This document shows, in pieces, positions 8,232-15,357 of a stretch of DNA of 27,658 nucleotides. A program made the position numbers and the translations under genes. Numbering within the stretch: position 1 is the first letter of the stretch; each line of letters starts with the position of its first letter. The DNA comes from an uncultured Treponema sp. (lineage in GTDB: Bacteria > Spirochaetota > Spirochaetia > Treponematales > Treponemataceae), in NCBI GenBank assembly GCA_937902125.1, contig CALDIB010000067.1, forward strand, positions 1 through 27,658, in the 5' to 3' direction. The notes under the pieces are model-generated. The model had not been told where the DNA came from. It saw only the letters and a list, made by a program, of their open reading frames with translations, and did not search any database.

Positions 8232-8360
8232 TAAAGGGGATGACCAATAAGTTCAAAAAGTGTCATTTTCTGGCTTGACCCGAAAATCCATTTAATTACA
8301 ATACAAGAGATTGCCGTGTCGAGCACGGCAATGACTCATACTTATTGGACAGCCCCTTTA
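8232..8360. mobile_element. MITE-like element with inverted ends
   Basis: The ends TAAAGGGGATGACCAATAAG (8232-8251) and CTTATTGGACAGCCCCTTTA (8341-8360) are inverted copies matching at 18 of 20 positions. TA at each edge fits a TA target duplication. Inside are a second inverted pair (GTCATT/AATGAC) and two hairpins: one around GGCTTGACCCGAAAAT, and one perfect, ATTGCCGTG-N3-CACGGCAAT. No transposase or other credible gene fits in its 129 bp, so it would have to be mobilised in trans. The right end supplies the stop codon of trpS. Confidence 0.65.
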
Positions 8361-9464
8361 TATCATCATATTCATCGCGGCGCGGACTTCTTCCAAAGTG
8401 GCGGCGGCAATTTCCCGGGCCTGCTTTACGCCGTCCAAAAGAACTTGCCTGATGTAGTCAGGATTGGCCTCCAGCTTGGTCCGCTCGGCGCGAAGGGGGC
8501 GAAGCTTTTCGTTAATCGCCTTTGTAAGCTCCGCCTTAAGGGCTCCGCCGCCGCCGTCTCCCAAACGCTCGGCGATCGCTTCGGGCGCTTCGTCAGTGCA
8601 AAGGGAAATCAACTGCAAAAGGTTTGCCACTTCGGGCCGCTTTTCCGGCTCGTAAGTGATGTGGCGGTCGGAATCCGTCTTGGCCTTTTTTATCAAGGCG
8701 GCGGTTTCGTCTTCCGTGTTGCAAAGGAAAACGCAATTGTTCAGAGACTTGCTCATTTTGGCCTGGCCGTCCAAGCCCTTTATGAGGGGCGTTTTGGAAA
8801 GGAGCGCGTAAGGCTCCGGGAATATTTCCTTTCCGGCGCCATACTTGTTGTTAAAGCGGCGGGCGATTGTTCTGGTGATTTCCAAATGGGGAAGCTGGTC
8901 TTTTCCCACCGGAACAACGTTGGACTTGCAAAAAAGAATGTCGCAGGCTTGGTGAATCGGATAGGTGTACATTCCTTCGTTCACCCCCCGCTTAAAGGAG
9001 CCTTGCGCCTCGCCCTTTTGTATTTCGTCTTTTACAGTGGGATTTCTGGCCAATTCGGAATTGCTCACCAAAGTCAAAAACGGAAGCATAAGCTGGTTTT
9101 CTTCAGGAACGTATGAATGGGGAAAAATGCAAACGTCTTTTCCTGGCTTGATTCCCGCGGCCAAATAGTCAATGACAAGCTGCTTTGTGTTTTGAGAAAT
9201 TTGGTCGAACGCGTCGTGGTCAGTCAACACTTGATAGTCGGCCACCAGAATCATCACCGGAACGCCAAGGTTTTGAAGGCGGATTCGGTTTTGCAAAGAG
9301 CCAAAGTAATGGCCAATGTGAAGGCGGCCTGTGGGCCTGTCGCCGGTAAGTACCCGGTATTTTTTGGGATTGACCTTTATGTCCTCTTCTATCTCGCGGC
9401 TTTTCTTCAAGGCCGCCTCGTAAGTTCCGCTCAAGTCGGAATACTGAATTTCGTCTTTTGCCAT
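8358..9464 (-). CDS. trpS: Tryptophanyl-tRNA synthetase
   Basis: A 368-residue class I synthetase that charges tRNA-Trp. The HIGH motif appears as GRLHIGHYFG (H49-H52) and KMSKS as AKMSKS (236-240). Other landmarks are DRPTGRLH, the substrate-pocket region VADYQVLTDHD, and PVGKDQLPHLEITR. It is slightly longer than the usual 330-350 because of an N-terminal helical extension of about 35 residues. I chose the ATG at 9464 because AAAGGA lies 8 nt upstream. A longer in-frame TTG at 9485 falls inside the -10 box of the promoter and cannot be the start. The stop codon is provided by the last bases of the MITE-like element. Confidence 0.97.
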   Translation of the reverse strand: MAKDEIQYSDLSGTYEAALKKSREIEEDIKVNPKKYRVLTGDRPTGRLHIGHYFGSLQNRIRLQNLGVPVMILVADYQVLTDHDAFDQISQNTKQLVIDYLAAGIKPGKDVCIFPHSYVPEENQLMLPFLTLVSNSELARNPTVKDEIQKGEAQGSFKRGVNEGMYTYPIHQACDILFCKSNVVPVGKDQLPHLEITRTIARRFNNKYGAGKEIFPEPYALLSKTPLIKGLDGQAKMSKSLNNCVFLCNTEDETAALIKKAKTDSDRHITYEPEKRPEVANLLQLISLCTDEAPEAIAERLGDGGGGALKAELTKAINEKLRPLRAERTKLEANPDYIRQVLLDGVKQAREIAAATLEEVRAAMNMMI

Positions 9465-9484
9465 TTTTTTTTCCTTTGCTCTCA

Positions 9485-9513
9485 ATTCTAACCTATACGG
9501 CGTTTTTTTTCAA
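9485..9513 (-). promoter_or_regulatory. Promoter of trpS
   Basis: On the minus strand TTGAAA (9508-9513) and TAGAAT (9485-9490) are separated by 17 bp. This leaves a leader of about 14 nt containing the AAAGGA ribosome site. Confidence 0.65.
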
Positions 9514-9554
9514 TACGGAATTCGCGACGGCGGGGGGCGGCAAAGACAAAACGG

Positions 9555-9589
9555 CGCTTCCAGCCGCGCTCGCGCGGCAAGCGGAAGCG
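9555..9589. repeat. GC-rich two-part hairpin between trpS and the secreted-protein gene
   Basis: CGCTTCC (9555-9561) pairs with GGAAGCG (9583-9589) around a perfect inner hairpin, GCCGCGC-TC-GCGCGGC. It has no T-run on either strand. It lies in a 178-bp non-coding gap (9465-9642) that also holds the trpS promoter and the palindrome at 9607-9620. Confidence 0.5.
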
Positions 9590-9606
9590 ACCCGCCCGCG
9601 AAAACA

Positions 9607-9620
9607 GACAAGCGCTTGTC
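9607..9620 (-). terminator. Possible terminator of the small secreted-protein gene
   Basis: A 14-bp perfect palindrome, GACAAGCGCTTGTC, is followed on the minus strand by TGTTTT and lies 22 nt past the stop at 9643. The stem is short and the T-run interrupted, so this is only a candidate. Confidence 0.35.
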
Positions 9621-9642
9621 GAAAAGAACGGTTTTTAAAGGC

Positions 9643-9963
9643 TTATTTCTTTTTGTTGACGCCTTCTTTTTCTATGAAAATCAAATTTCCTTTTTCGTCC
9701 TGAGTCATTTCCCAGCGGTCGAAAGTCAAGTCAACGCCGATGGCATATGAATATTCAAATTTTTTGTCGCTGATGTTTATCCAAGCGCCTGTCTGCTTTG
9801 GATTTCCGACGCGCCATTCAATTTCGCCGTTGCGATAGATTTTTTTTACATAAGTTCCGTGGTCGATGAATTCTTCGAACATTCTTTCTTTTTCCGAATC
9901 AATGGCGAAGATTGCGGAAGCGGCGGAAAGCGCGAAGAGCGCGGCAAAAATAAATTTTTTCAT
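9643..9963 (-). CDS. Small secreted protein of unknown function
   Basis: 106 residues with a textbook signal peptide (MKKFIFAALFALSAASAIFA, cleaved before IDSEKE). The mature part of about 86 residues is charged and aromatic, with WRVGNPKQTGAWINISDKK and YAIGVDLTFDRWEM, consistent with a small beta domain. It matches no family I recognise. The ATG at 9963 is preceded by AGGAG at 7 nt. An in-frame upstream ATG at 10002 would put a basic stretch before the signal peptide and has no ribosome site, so I rejected it. The promoter carries a nine-G tract in its spacer, which suggests on/off expression. The mature protein would be periplasmic or exported. Confidence 0.8.
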   Translation of the reverse strand: MKKFIFAALFALSAASAIFAIDSEKERMFEEFIDHGTYVKKIYRNGEIEWRVGNPKQTGAWINISDKKFEYSYAIGVDLTFDRWEMTQDEKGNLIFIEKEGVNKKK

Positions 9964-10055
9964 AAAACATCTCCTAGTTTTGAGCTTAGATTTTTTTTTC
10001 AAAACGCTTCAAAACTTAAACTGTCCTAAAATTTGGGGTCAGTTCACTATATATA

Positions 10056-10085
10056 ATCATACCCCCCCCCGACAAATTTTGTCAA
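10056..10085 (-). promoter_or_regulatory. Promoter with poly-G spacer, candidate phase-variable switch
   Basis: On the minus strand a perfect TTGACA (10080-10085) and TATGAT (10056-10061) are 18 bp apart. Half of the spacer is an uninterrupted run of nine G (nine C on the plus strand, 10062-10070). Loss of one G would give the ideal 17 bp. A 13-bp palindrome GACAAATTTTGTC (10071-10083) overlaps the -35 box and could be an operator. It drives the small secreted-protein gene. The leader is about 85 nt, with nothing else recognisable in it. Confidence 0.7.
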
Positions 10086-10099
10086 GAAAATTTTTACGC

Positions 10100-10128
10100 T
10101 TGTTCATTTGCCAAAAAAGCGCTAATCT
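10100..10128 (+). promoter_or_regulatory. Candidate promoter of folC
   Basis: TTGTTC (10100-10105) and TAATCT (10123-10128) are 17 bp apart. The folC ATG follows only 10 nt after the -10, so the mRNA would be leaderless or nearly so. Confidence 0.45.
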
Positions 10129-10138
10129 AGAAAAAATC

Positions 10139-11566
10139 ATGACGCGCGACGAATTTAAAAATTGGCTGGACTCTTTTTTAAACTTTGAAAAGCTTCCGAC
10201 CAAAGGCATTTTTTGGCTGGACACGATGGAATTTTTGGCCAAGGAATTTGGAAACCCGCAAGACGAGGCTCCCTGCGTCCATGTGGCGGGCAGCAAGGGA
10301 AAGGGTTCCGTTTCAAGAATGATTTCTTCAATTTTGGCTCAAAGCGGAAAAAAAGTCGGCCTTTACACTTCCCCCCACATAAAAGATTTTTACGAGCGAG
10401 TTTCCCTTAACGGCGAATTTTTTTCAGAAGAAATTTATTCAGACTCCGCGGACAAAATGCGAAAGAAAATCGACGCGCTGAAAAAAGCCGCGCTTCCCTC
10501 AAACAGGCAAATGACTTGGTTTGAGCTTGTCACCCTCTACGCCTTTTTGTGCTTTAAAAACGCCAAGACCGACGCAAACGTTTTTGAAGTGGGCTTGGGG
10601 GGCCGCCTTGACACCACAAACATAGTTCGTCCAAAAATCGCGGTCATAAACACAATCGAGCTTGAGCACACGGAATTTTTAGGCGACACGCTGGAAAAAA
10701 TCGCCGGGGAAAAAGCCGGAATCATAAAAGAAAAAACTCCTGTCCTTTGCGCGGCCCCCACAAGCCAAGGCGTTCGCGAGGCCTTTGAAGAAGCCGCCCG
10801 CAAAAAAAGCGCGCCCTTGTTTTTTGCCGACGAGCTTTGCGACAGTCTGGATTATTCCTACGAAAAATCGTCGCAAGACCAAAAAGCGAACGCGCTTCCA
10901 AACCAAAAAGCGGCGGCCGCAAGCGATTCAAGGCGCCAAAGCGTTCAATACTTTATGAACGTCGAGGCGAGCTCAAAAATTTTTTCGCGGCCAATAAAGG
11001 CCCGCCTTAGCCTTTTGGGAAAAGTCCAAGCCCAAAACGCCTTTCTTGCCGCGGCCGCAGTCCGCCTCGCCTTCCCGGAAATCTCGGAAGACACAATCGA
11101 GCGCGGCCTTGAGGCCGCGACCCTTCCCGCGCGTTTTCAAACGATCGCGCTTGGCGGAGGCCTTCTTGTCTTGGACGGAGCGCACACAGTCAACTCAATC
11201 AAGGGAACGATGGAAACCTTTAATTCGATTTTTGGAAATGAAAAAGAAAGGCGGCCCTTTCACTTGCTTTTTGCCTGCGCCGCCGACAAGGACGTTCACA
11301 GCATAGCGCCCCTTTTTAAGGGCGGGGATGGCTCAAAAATTTTTAATAGAGTTTTGATTACAAAACTAAATTCGGCCAAGCAAAGCGACCCCAAAAAAGC
11401 CGCCGCCGCATTTAAAGACGCTAAAATAAATTTCAGTTTGCAAGAAGACTACCAGGCCGCCATCAAGGAAGCGCTTGAAGCGGCTCAAAATGAAGGCGCC
11501 GTTCTTTTGGCCATCGGAAGCTTTTACCTAGCCTCTGAAATTTTAAGCGGCGGCTATTTGACGTAA
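10139..11566 (+). CDS. folC: Folylpolyglutamate synthase / dihydrofolate synthase
   Basis: A 475-residue Mur-ligase-family enzyme that adds glutamate to dihydropteroate and/or to folates, using ATP. The P-loop is HVAGSKGKGSVSRM (residues 48-61). The GLY-SPHIKDFYERV folate-binding segment follows, then FEVGLGGRLDTTN, INTIELEHTEFLGDT and a C-terminal domain with LVLDGAHTVNSI. Length is a little above the usual 420-440. The extra residues lie in a hydrophilic, Ala/Gln/Lys-rich insert near 235-265. The reading frame stays open upstream, but ATG 10139 matches the family N terminus and is preceded by a promoter. No Shine-Dalgarno sequence is visible. The 3' end overlaps convergent alr by 13 bp. Whether it has both activities cannot be judged, because no folP or folA lies nearby. 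Confidence 0.94.
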   Translation: MTRDEFKNWLDSFLNFEKLPTKGIFWLDTMEFLAKEFGNPQDEAPCVHVAGSKGKGSVSRMISSILAQSGKKVGLYTSPHIKDFYERVSLNGEFFSEEIYSDSADKMRKKIDALKKAALPSNRQMTWFELVTLYAFLCFKNAKTDANVFEVGLGGRLDTTNIVRPKIAVINTIELEHTEFLGDTLEKIAGEKAGIIKEKTPVLCAAPTSQGVREAFEEAARKKSAPLFFADELCDSLDYSYEKSSQDQKANALPNQKAAAASDSRRQSVQYFMNVEASSKIFSRPIKARLSLLGKVQAQNAFLAAAAVRLAFPEISEDTIERGLEAATLPARFQTIALGGGLLVLDGAHTVNSIKGTMETFNSIFGNEKERRPFHLLFACAADKDVHSIAPLFKGGDGSKIFNRVLITKLNSAKQSDPKKAAAAFKDAKINFSLQEDYQAAIKEALEAAQNEGAVLLAIGSFYLASEILSGGYLT

Positions 11567-12714
11567 ACCCGCTCCACCCGCTTTCCCACGCAAGTCAAAA
11601 TTTCATAGGAAATAGTTCCGGCGTCGTTTGCCAAATCGTCGGCGGTCAAAAGCGCTCCGCTTTCCTTGGGGCCAAAAATCACGGCGCGGTCAAAGCGCTT
11701 GATTCCGCGCGCGCTTCCTAGGTCAACCATGCACTGGTCCATGCAAATGCGGCCACGGACTGGATAAAGCTTTCCGCCCGCGCTTACCTTTAAGCTTCCT
11801 CCTTGGCGGCGCAAAAGGCCGTCCGCGTAGCCGATTGGAAGCACGCCGATTGTAGTGTCCTTGGCCGCGGTCCAGGTCGAGCCGTAAGAAACGCTCATGC
11901 CTTTTTTAAAAGGCCTCAGCGCGCTTATTCCTGTAACAAGAGCCATGACAGGCTTTACCTCAAGGGGTGTTTTTTTCGCGCGCAAGTATTTTTCTGTAAT
12001 CTTGTCAGGATAGTAGCCGTATAAAATTATTCCCGGGCGAACCATGTCAAACTGCCATTCAGGCTTGTCCATAAGCGCGGCGGAGGCGGAGGCGTGGGCT
12101 ATTCCGGGATTGATTCCCGCGGCCTTGACCGATTCCACGGCGGCGACAAAGGCGTCCCGCTGCTTTTTGGCGTAGGAGCGGTCTTTGGCGCTTGTTCCGT
12201 CGGCGCTGGCAAAGTGGGTGCAGATTCCCCCAAGAGAAATATATTTTGAAGAGTCTATGGCTTTGGCGATTTCCGCCGCGTCTTCGGGCAGGCAGCCCAC
12301 CCGTCCCATTCCGCTGTCAACGGCCAAATGAACTTTGAGTTTTTTTGAAAGGCGGGCGGCTTTCGCGGCCTTTTCTATCAAGGCGATATATTCCAAGTCG
12401 CCAACAAAAGGCGTGAGGCCAATCTTTGCCAAAAGGAGCATTTCCTGCGGAGAGCAATAGCTTAAAAGCAGGATGGGAGCCTTTACGCCAGCCTCCCGCA
12501 ATTCAAGGCCTTCTCCCACAGTGGCCACGGCCAAAAAGTCCGCGCCGCATTTTAGGGCGGCTTTGGCGCAAGTTACGGCTCCGTGTCCGTAAGCGTCCGC
12601 CTTTACAGAGCAGCAAATTTTCACGCCGGGCTTGACAAATTTTTTTATGGCCCTAACGTTGCCCTCAAAGTTTTTTAAATATATCTCCGCAAATGTAAGT
12701 CTTCTAACGCGCAT
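11554..12714 (-). CDS. alr: Alanine racemase
   Basis: A 386-residue PLP enzyme making D-alanine for peptidoglycan. The PLP lysine is K38 in CCSVKADAYGHGAV. The partner catalytic Tyr is in MSVSYGSTW (about residue 270). AVDSGMGRVGC, GICTHFASAD, DMVRPGIILYGYYP and GRICMDQCMVDL are all standard. The length is normal. The ATG at 12714 has no Shine-Dalgarno sequence. A -10-like GATAAT on the minus strand (12721-12726) ends 6 nt before the ATG, pointing to a leaderless mRNA, although no good -35 is present. It is divergent from the lipoprotein gene at 12809 and convergent with folC. Confidence 0.96.
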   Translation of the reverse strand: MRVRRLTFAEIYLKNFEGNVRAIKKFVKPGVKICCSVKADAYGHGAVTCAKAALKCGADFLAVATVGEGLELREAGVKAPILLLSYCSPQEMLLLAKIGLTPFVGDLEYIALIEKAAKAARLSKKLKVHLAVDSGMGRVGCLPEDAAEIAKAIDSSKYISLGGICTHFASADGTSAKDRSYAKKQRDAFVAAVESVKAAGINPGIAHASASAALMDKPEWQFDMVRPGIILYGYYPDKITEKYLRAKKTPLEVKPVMALVTGISALRPFKKGMSVSYGSTWTAAKDTTIGVLPIGYADGLLRRQGGSLKVSAGGKLYPVRGRICMDQCMVDLGSARGIKRFDRAVIFGPKESGALLTADDLANDAGTISYEILTCVGKRVERVYVK

Positions 12715-12745
12715 AAATTCATTATCGGAATCCGCAAAAAAACTA

Positions 12746-12774
12746 TTGAGATTTTTATAAAAAATCGCTATAAT
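12746..12774 (+). promoter_or_regulatory. Promoter of lipoprotein-thrC operon
   Basis: TTGAGA (12746-12751) and a perfect TATAAT (12769-12774) are 17 bp apart. Transcription would start near 12781, giving a leader of about 28 nt with AGGGTGG before the ATG. Confidence 0.8.
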
Positions 12775-12808
12775 GGACAGTGAAATTTTGTCTAATTAGG
12801 GTGGAAAA

Positions 12809-13822
12809 ATGAAAAAAGTAATTGCCATTTTGCTTGCGGCGAGCGCGCTCGTTTTTATTTCCTGCGAATCCACAAAGCAAGAAGATGTCAACGGCTCGGA
12901 AGAAAGAACGACCTACCGCGCTTCGGACAAAGACGCCGGCGGAAAAAAAGAGAGTCCGACGGCCAGCGGAACTATTTCTACAAAAAACCAATTCAAGAAA
13001 TTTTTGCAGGACGCTAAAATCACAGTCCTTTCATTTCCAAAAGAAACGGTGAAGGGAAAAGCTTTTTCGGCCCCTTATAAAATTCAAATCTTGGGCGCGG
13101 ACGGAAGCCCAATTCCTTCCACAAAAATAATCGCGGAATTTCCCGCCTCAAAAAATCAAGAAAGCGTCAACTACCAAAAGGCGGAACTTGTGACGGACGA
13201 AAACGGCAGGGCGGAATTTTTCCCGCCGGTTCCAGAATTCGCCGCCTCGGACAAAGTATTGTTCTACCCCGCTCCGCCTTCAAGCGACCCTGAATTGGTT
13301 CGCATGGCCGCGGAAAGCGCCGCCGAGGCGCAGTGGAAGGCCAAAAGCAATTTGGGCGCCAGAACTGGCATATTGGTCTCAATCGTTGACTACCGCCAAA
13401 ACGGAAGCATAAACATCGGAAACGGCTCCCAGCCCAGCGCCCAGGCGCTCACCTCAAACTTATGGCGGTCCGGCTTGATGGGAGCGCAAAACGCCGACTT
13501 CCACAATTCCATAGACGCGGACGATCCGGCCAGAATCAGAAGCGACGCTCTCAAGCAGCTTAACGGAAACACCCTCTTTAAGTTTGTCGTCTACGGCCGC
13601 GTAAAATACACGAGCGAAATCACAAAAGACGCGGACGGCTACTACAACGTTTCCCTAAACGGAAGCTTGGGAGCCTTGAACATTTCCAGCGGAGAAGTTT
13701 TGCTCAAAGCCTCAAAGTCTGTCACAGTGAAGGACAAGGCTGAATGGAAGGCCGTTGACAACGCTCGGCAAGAAATGGCAAAACTTTTTTGCGAAGAACT
13801 GATTTATTCCCTTTACAATTAG
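12809..13822 (+). CDS. Lipoprotein of unknown function
   Basis: 337 residues. The signal peptide ends in LVFISC, so Cys19 would be lipidated. A low-complexity linker follows, then an Ig-like segment (about 75-160) with the pattern GSPIPSTKIIAEF...TDENGRAEFFPP typical of carboxypeptidase-regulatory or invasin-like repeats. The C-terminal half (about 185-337) alternates strand and helix (TGILVSIVDYRQNG, LFKFVVYGRVKY, SGEVLLKASKSV, and a last helix NARQEMAKLFCEELIYSLYN). It recalls LPP20- or CsgG-like lipoprotein domains that sense or scaffold at the outer membrane; I see only the pattern. thrC starts 15 nt after its stop, so they share a transcript, but no functional link is evident. Confidence 0.82.
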   Translation: MKKVIAILLAASALVFISCESTKQEDVNGSEERTTYRASDKDAGGKKESPTASGTISTKNQFKKFLQDAKITVLSFPKETVKGKAFSAPYKIQILGADGSPIPSTKIIAEFPASKNQESVNYQKAELVTDENGRAEFFPPVPEFAASDKVLFYPAPPSSDPELVRMAAESAAEAQWKAKSNLGARTGILVSIVDYRQNGSINIGNGSQPSAQALTSNLWRSGLMGAQNADFHNSIDADDPARIRSDALKQLNGNTLFKFVVYGRVKYTSEITKDADGYYNVSLNGSLGALNISSGEVLLKASKSVTVKDKAEWKAVDNARQEMAKLFCEELIYSLYN

Positions 13823-13837
13823 GCAGGAGAAAAACGA

Positions 13838-15220
13838 ATGACATACACGGACACAAGAGACACTGGCGCGAAGGTTGACTTTAAGACCGCCGTAATGAAC
13901 GGAATGAGCTCCGCCACAGGCGGCCTCTATGTTCCTGTGGAATTTCCAAAAATAGACGTTTCAAAAATATTGAAGGCCGACGGCTCGCCGGACTTTCTAA
14001 AGGCCGCCTTTGAAATGGCCAAGCCTTACGTTCAAGGCGAAATCCCGGACAAAGACTTGGAGGCTTTGATAAAAGACGCCTATCCCTTTGAGCCCAAGCT
14101 TGTTCAAATTGAAGACGGAACTTACGTTTTGGAATTGTTCCACGGCCCCACTTGCGCCTTCAAGGATTTTGGAGCGCGATTCATGGCGCGGGCCATGTCA
14201 TATTTCAACAAAGACCAAGGCTCCAACCTCCACATCTTGGTGGCCACTTCCGGCGACACGGGAAGCGCCGTTGGAAGCGCCTTCCACAATGTTCCGGGCT
14301 TGGACGTTACGATTCTTTACCCGGAAGGAAAAATCAGCCCCTTGCAGGAAAAGCAGCTTTCCACGTTCACAGGAAACGTCCGCGCCCTCAGGGTCAAGGG
14401 AACCTTTGACGACTGCCAAAAATTGGTCAAAACCGCCTTCACCGACAAGGACTTGCGCCAAAAATTCCGCCTGTCCTCGGCCAACTCCATAAACATTTCC
14501 CGCCTTTTGCCCCAAGGCTTTTACTATATGTTCGCCTCTCTTGTGGCGCGGGCCGAAAATCCCGGAAAGGACATAATCGTCACCGTTCCCAGCGGAAACT
14601 TTGGAAACCTCACTTCCGGCCTCATCGCGCGGGAAATGGGAGCCCCCATCAAGGGCTTTGTGGCCGCCACAAATTCCAACCGCACCATTCCCGACTGGAT
14701 TGCCACCGCGGAATACAAGGCCCGGCCTAGCGTGGAAACATACGCCAACGCCATGGATGTGGGAGCGCCTTCCAACTACGAGCGCATCGCCTTCATGTAT
14801 TCCCTTGAGGAAGTCCGCCGCCTTTTTGCCGCCTATTGGCTTGACAACGAGGGAATCATAAAATCCATCAGAGCTTGCAAGGATTCCACTGGCTACACCA
14901 TTGACCCCCACGGGGCGGTGGCTTACAAGGCATGGAAAGACATAAAAAACGGCGCCTTGGACGCGCTGGAAGGAATTGACATAACAAAGCCGGGAATAAC
15001 TCCCAACAGGCCTGAATGGGCTGGAAGCGCCAAGAACGCCGCGGGCGTAATTTTGGAAACCGCAGACCCAGCCAAGTTCAGCGCCATCGTAAAGGACGCC
15101 ACGGGAAGCGAGCCTCCAATTCCTGAGCGCCTGCAAAAATTGATGGCCCTGCCCGACCGCTCAATTCCCATGGAAAACAACTGGGAAAAATTCAAGGCTT
15201 GGCTTTCCGCCAACCTCTAA
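13838..15220 (+). CDS. thrC: Threonine synthase
   Basis: A 460-residue PLP enzyme converting O-phosphohomoserine to threonine. The PLP lysine is K109 in GPTCAFKDFGARFMAR. The phosphate/PLP-binding segment VATSGDTGSAVGSAFHNV and TVPSGNFGNLTSGLIAREMG are intact. The length suits the longer bacterial type. GGAG lies 9 nt upstream of the ATG. It is the second gene of the lipoprotein operon. No other threonine-pathway gene (hom, thrB, lysC) is present in the window. Confidence 0.97.
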   Translation: MTYTDTRDTGAKVDFKTAVMNGMSSATGGLYVPVEFPKIDVSKILKADGSPDFLKAAFEMAKPYVQGEIPDKDLEALIKDAYPFEPKLVQIEDGTYVLELFHGPTCAFKDFGARFMARAMSYFNKDQGSNLHILVATSGDTGSAVGSAFHNVPGLDVTILYPEGKISPLQEKQLSTFTGNVRALRVKGTFDDCQKLVKTAFTDKDLRQKFRLSSANSINISRLLPQGFYYMFASLVARAENPGKDIIVTVPSGNFGNLTSGLIAREMGAPIKGFVAATNSNRTIPDWIATAEYKARPSVETYANAMDVGAPSNYERIAFMYSLEEVRRLFAAYWLDNEGIIKSIRACKDSTGYTIDPHGAVAYKAWKDIKNGALDALEGIDITKPGITPNRPEWAGSAKNAAGVILETADPAKFSAIVKDATGSEPPIPERLQKLMALPDRSIPMENNWEKFKAWLSANL

Positions 15221-15225
15221 GTTCA

Positions 15226-15256
15226 TTGCGGCGCGATAATTTTGTTCGCGCCGCAA
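15226..15256 (+). terminator. Strong hairpin after thrC
   Basis: A perfect 10-bp stem (TTGCGGCGCG with CGCGCCGCAA) encloses an 11-nt AT-rich loop, 5 nt after the thrC stop. GTTC/GAAC can extend the base. It lacks a T-run, so termination is plausible but not shown. Confidence 0.5.
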
Positions 15257-15305
15257 AAGGAACGAGTCAAGGCTTTTAGCGAAGCGTCTTTCTAACGACA
15301 TTAGC

Positions 15306-15354
15306 CGAGTTTGCGAAGCAAACTCGTTAAGTTCGCAAGCGAACGCTTGCGAAC
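15306..15354. repeat. Two tandem perfect hairpins between thrC and the deaminase gene
   Basis: CGAGTTTGC-GAA-GCAAACTCG (15306-15326) is followed at once by GTTCGCAAGC-GAAC-GCTTGCGAAC (15331-15354). The second ends 3 nt before the deaminase stop codon, so the pair may protect or end the two convergent transcripts. The first hairpin shares the CGAGTTT...GCGAAGC wording of the element at 8165-8226, suggesting a common repeat family. Confidence 0.55.
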
Positions 15355-15357
15355 GAC

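Noticed and set aside
7787..8278. 163-codon frame across the zinc-ribbon gene into the palindromic region
   Set aside because: It is very basic, without a ribosome site, and displaced by the zinc-ribbon frame with its four CxxC pairs.
8165..8360. CRISPR-like array
   Set aside because: The repeats are inverted, not regularly spaced direct repeats, and there are no spacers or cas genes.
8316..9116. 266-codon frame antisense to trpS starting in the MITE-like element
   Set aside because: It runs opposite a complete synthetase with HIGH and KMSKS motifs, and lacks domain signals or a ribosome site.
9464..9485. Longer trpS starting at TTG 9485
   Set aside because: That codon lies in the -10 hexamer of the promoter, while ATG 9464 has AAAGGA at the right distance.
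14198..15136. 312-codon open frame antisense to thrC
   Set aside because: thrC is a clear, complete enzyme with its catalytic lysine. The antisense frame has no family likeness and arises from the codon bias of thrC.
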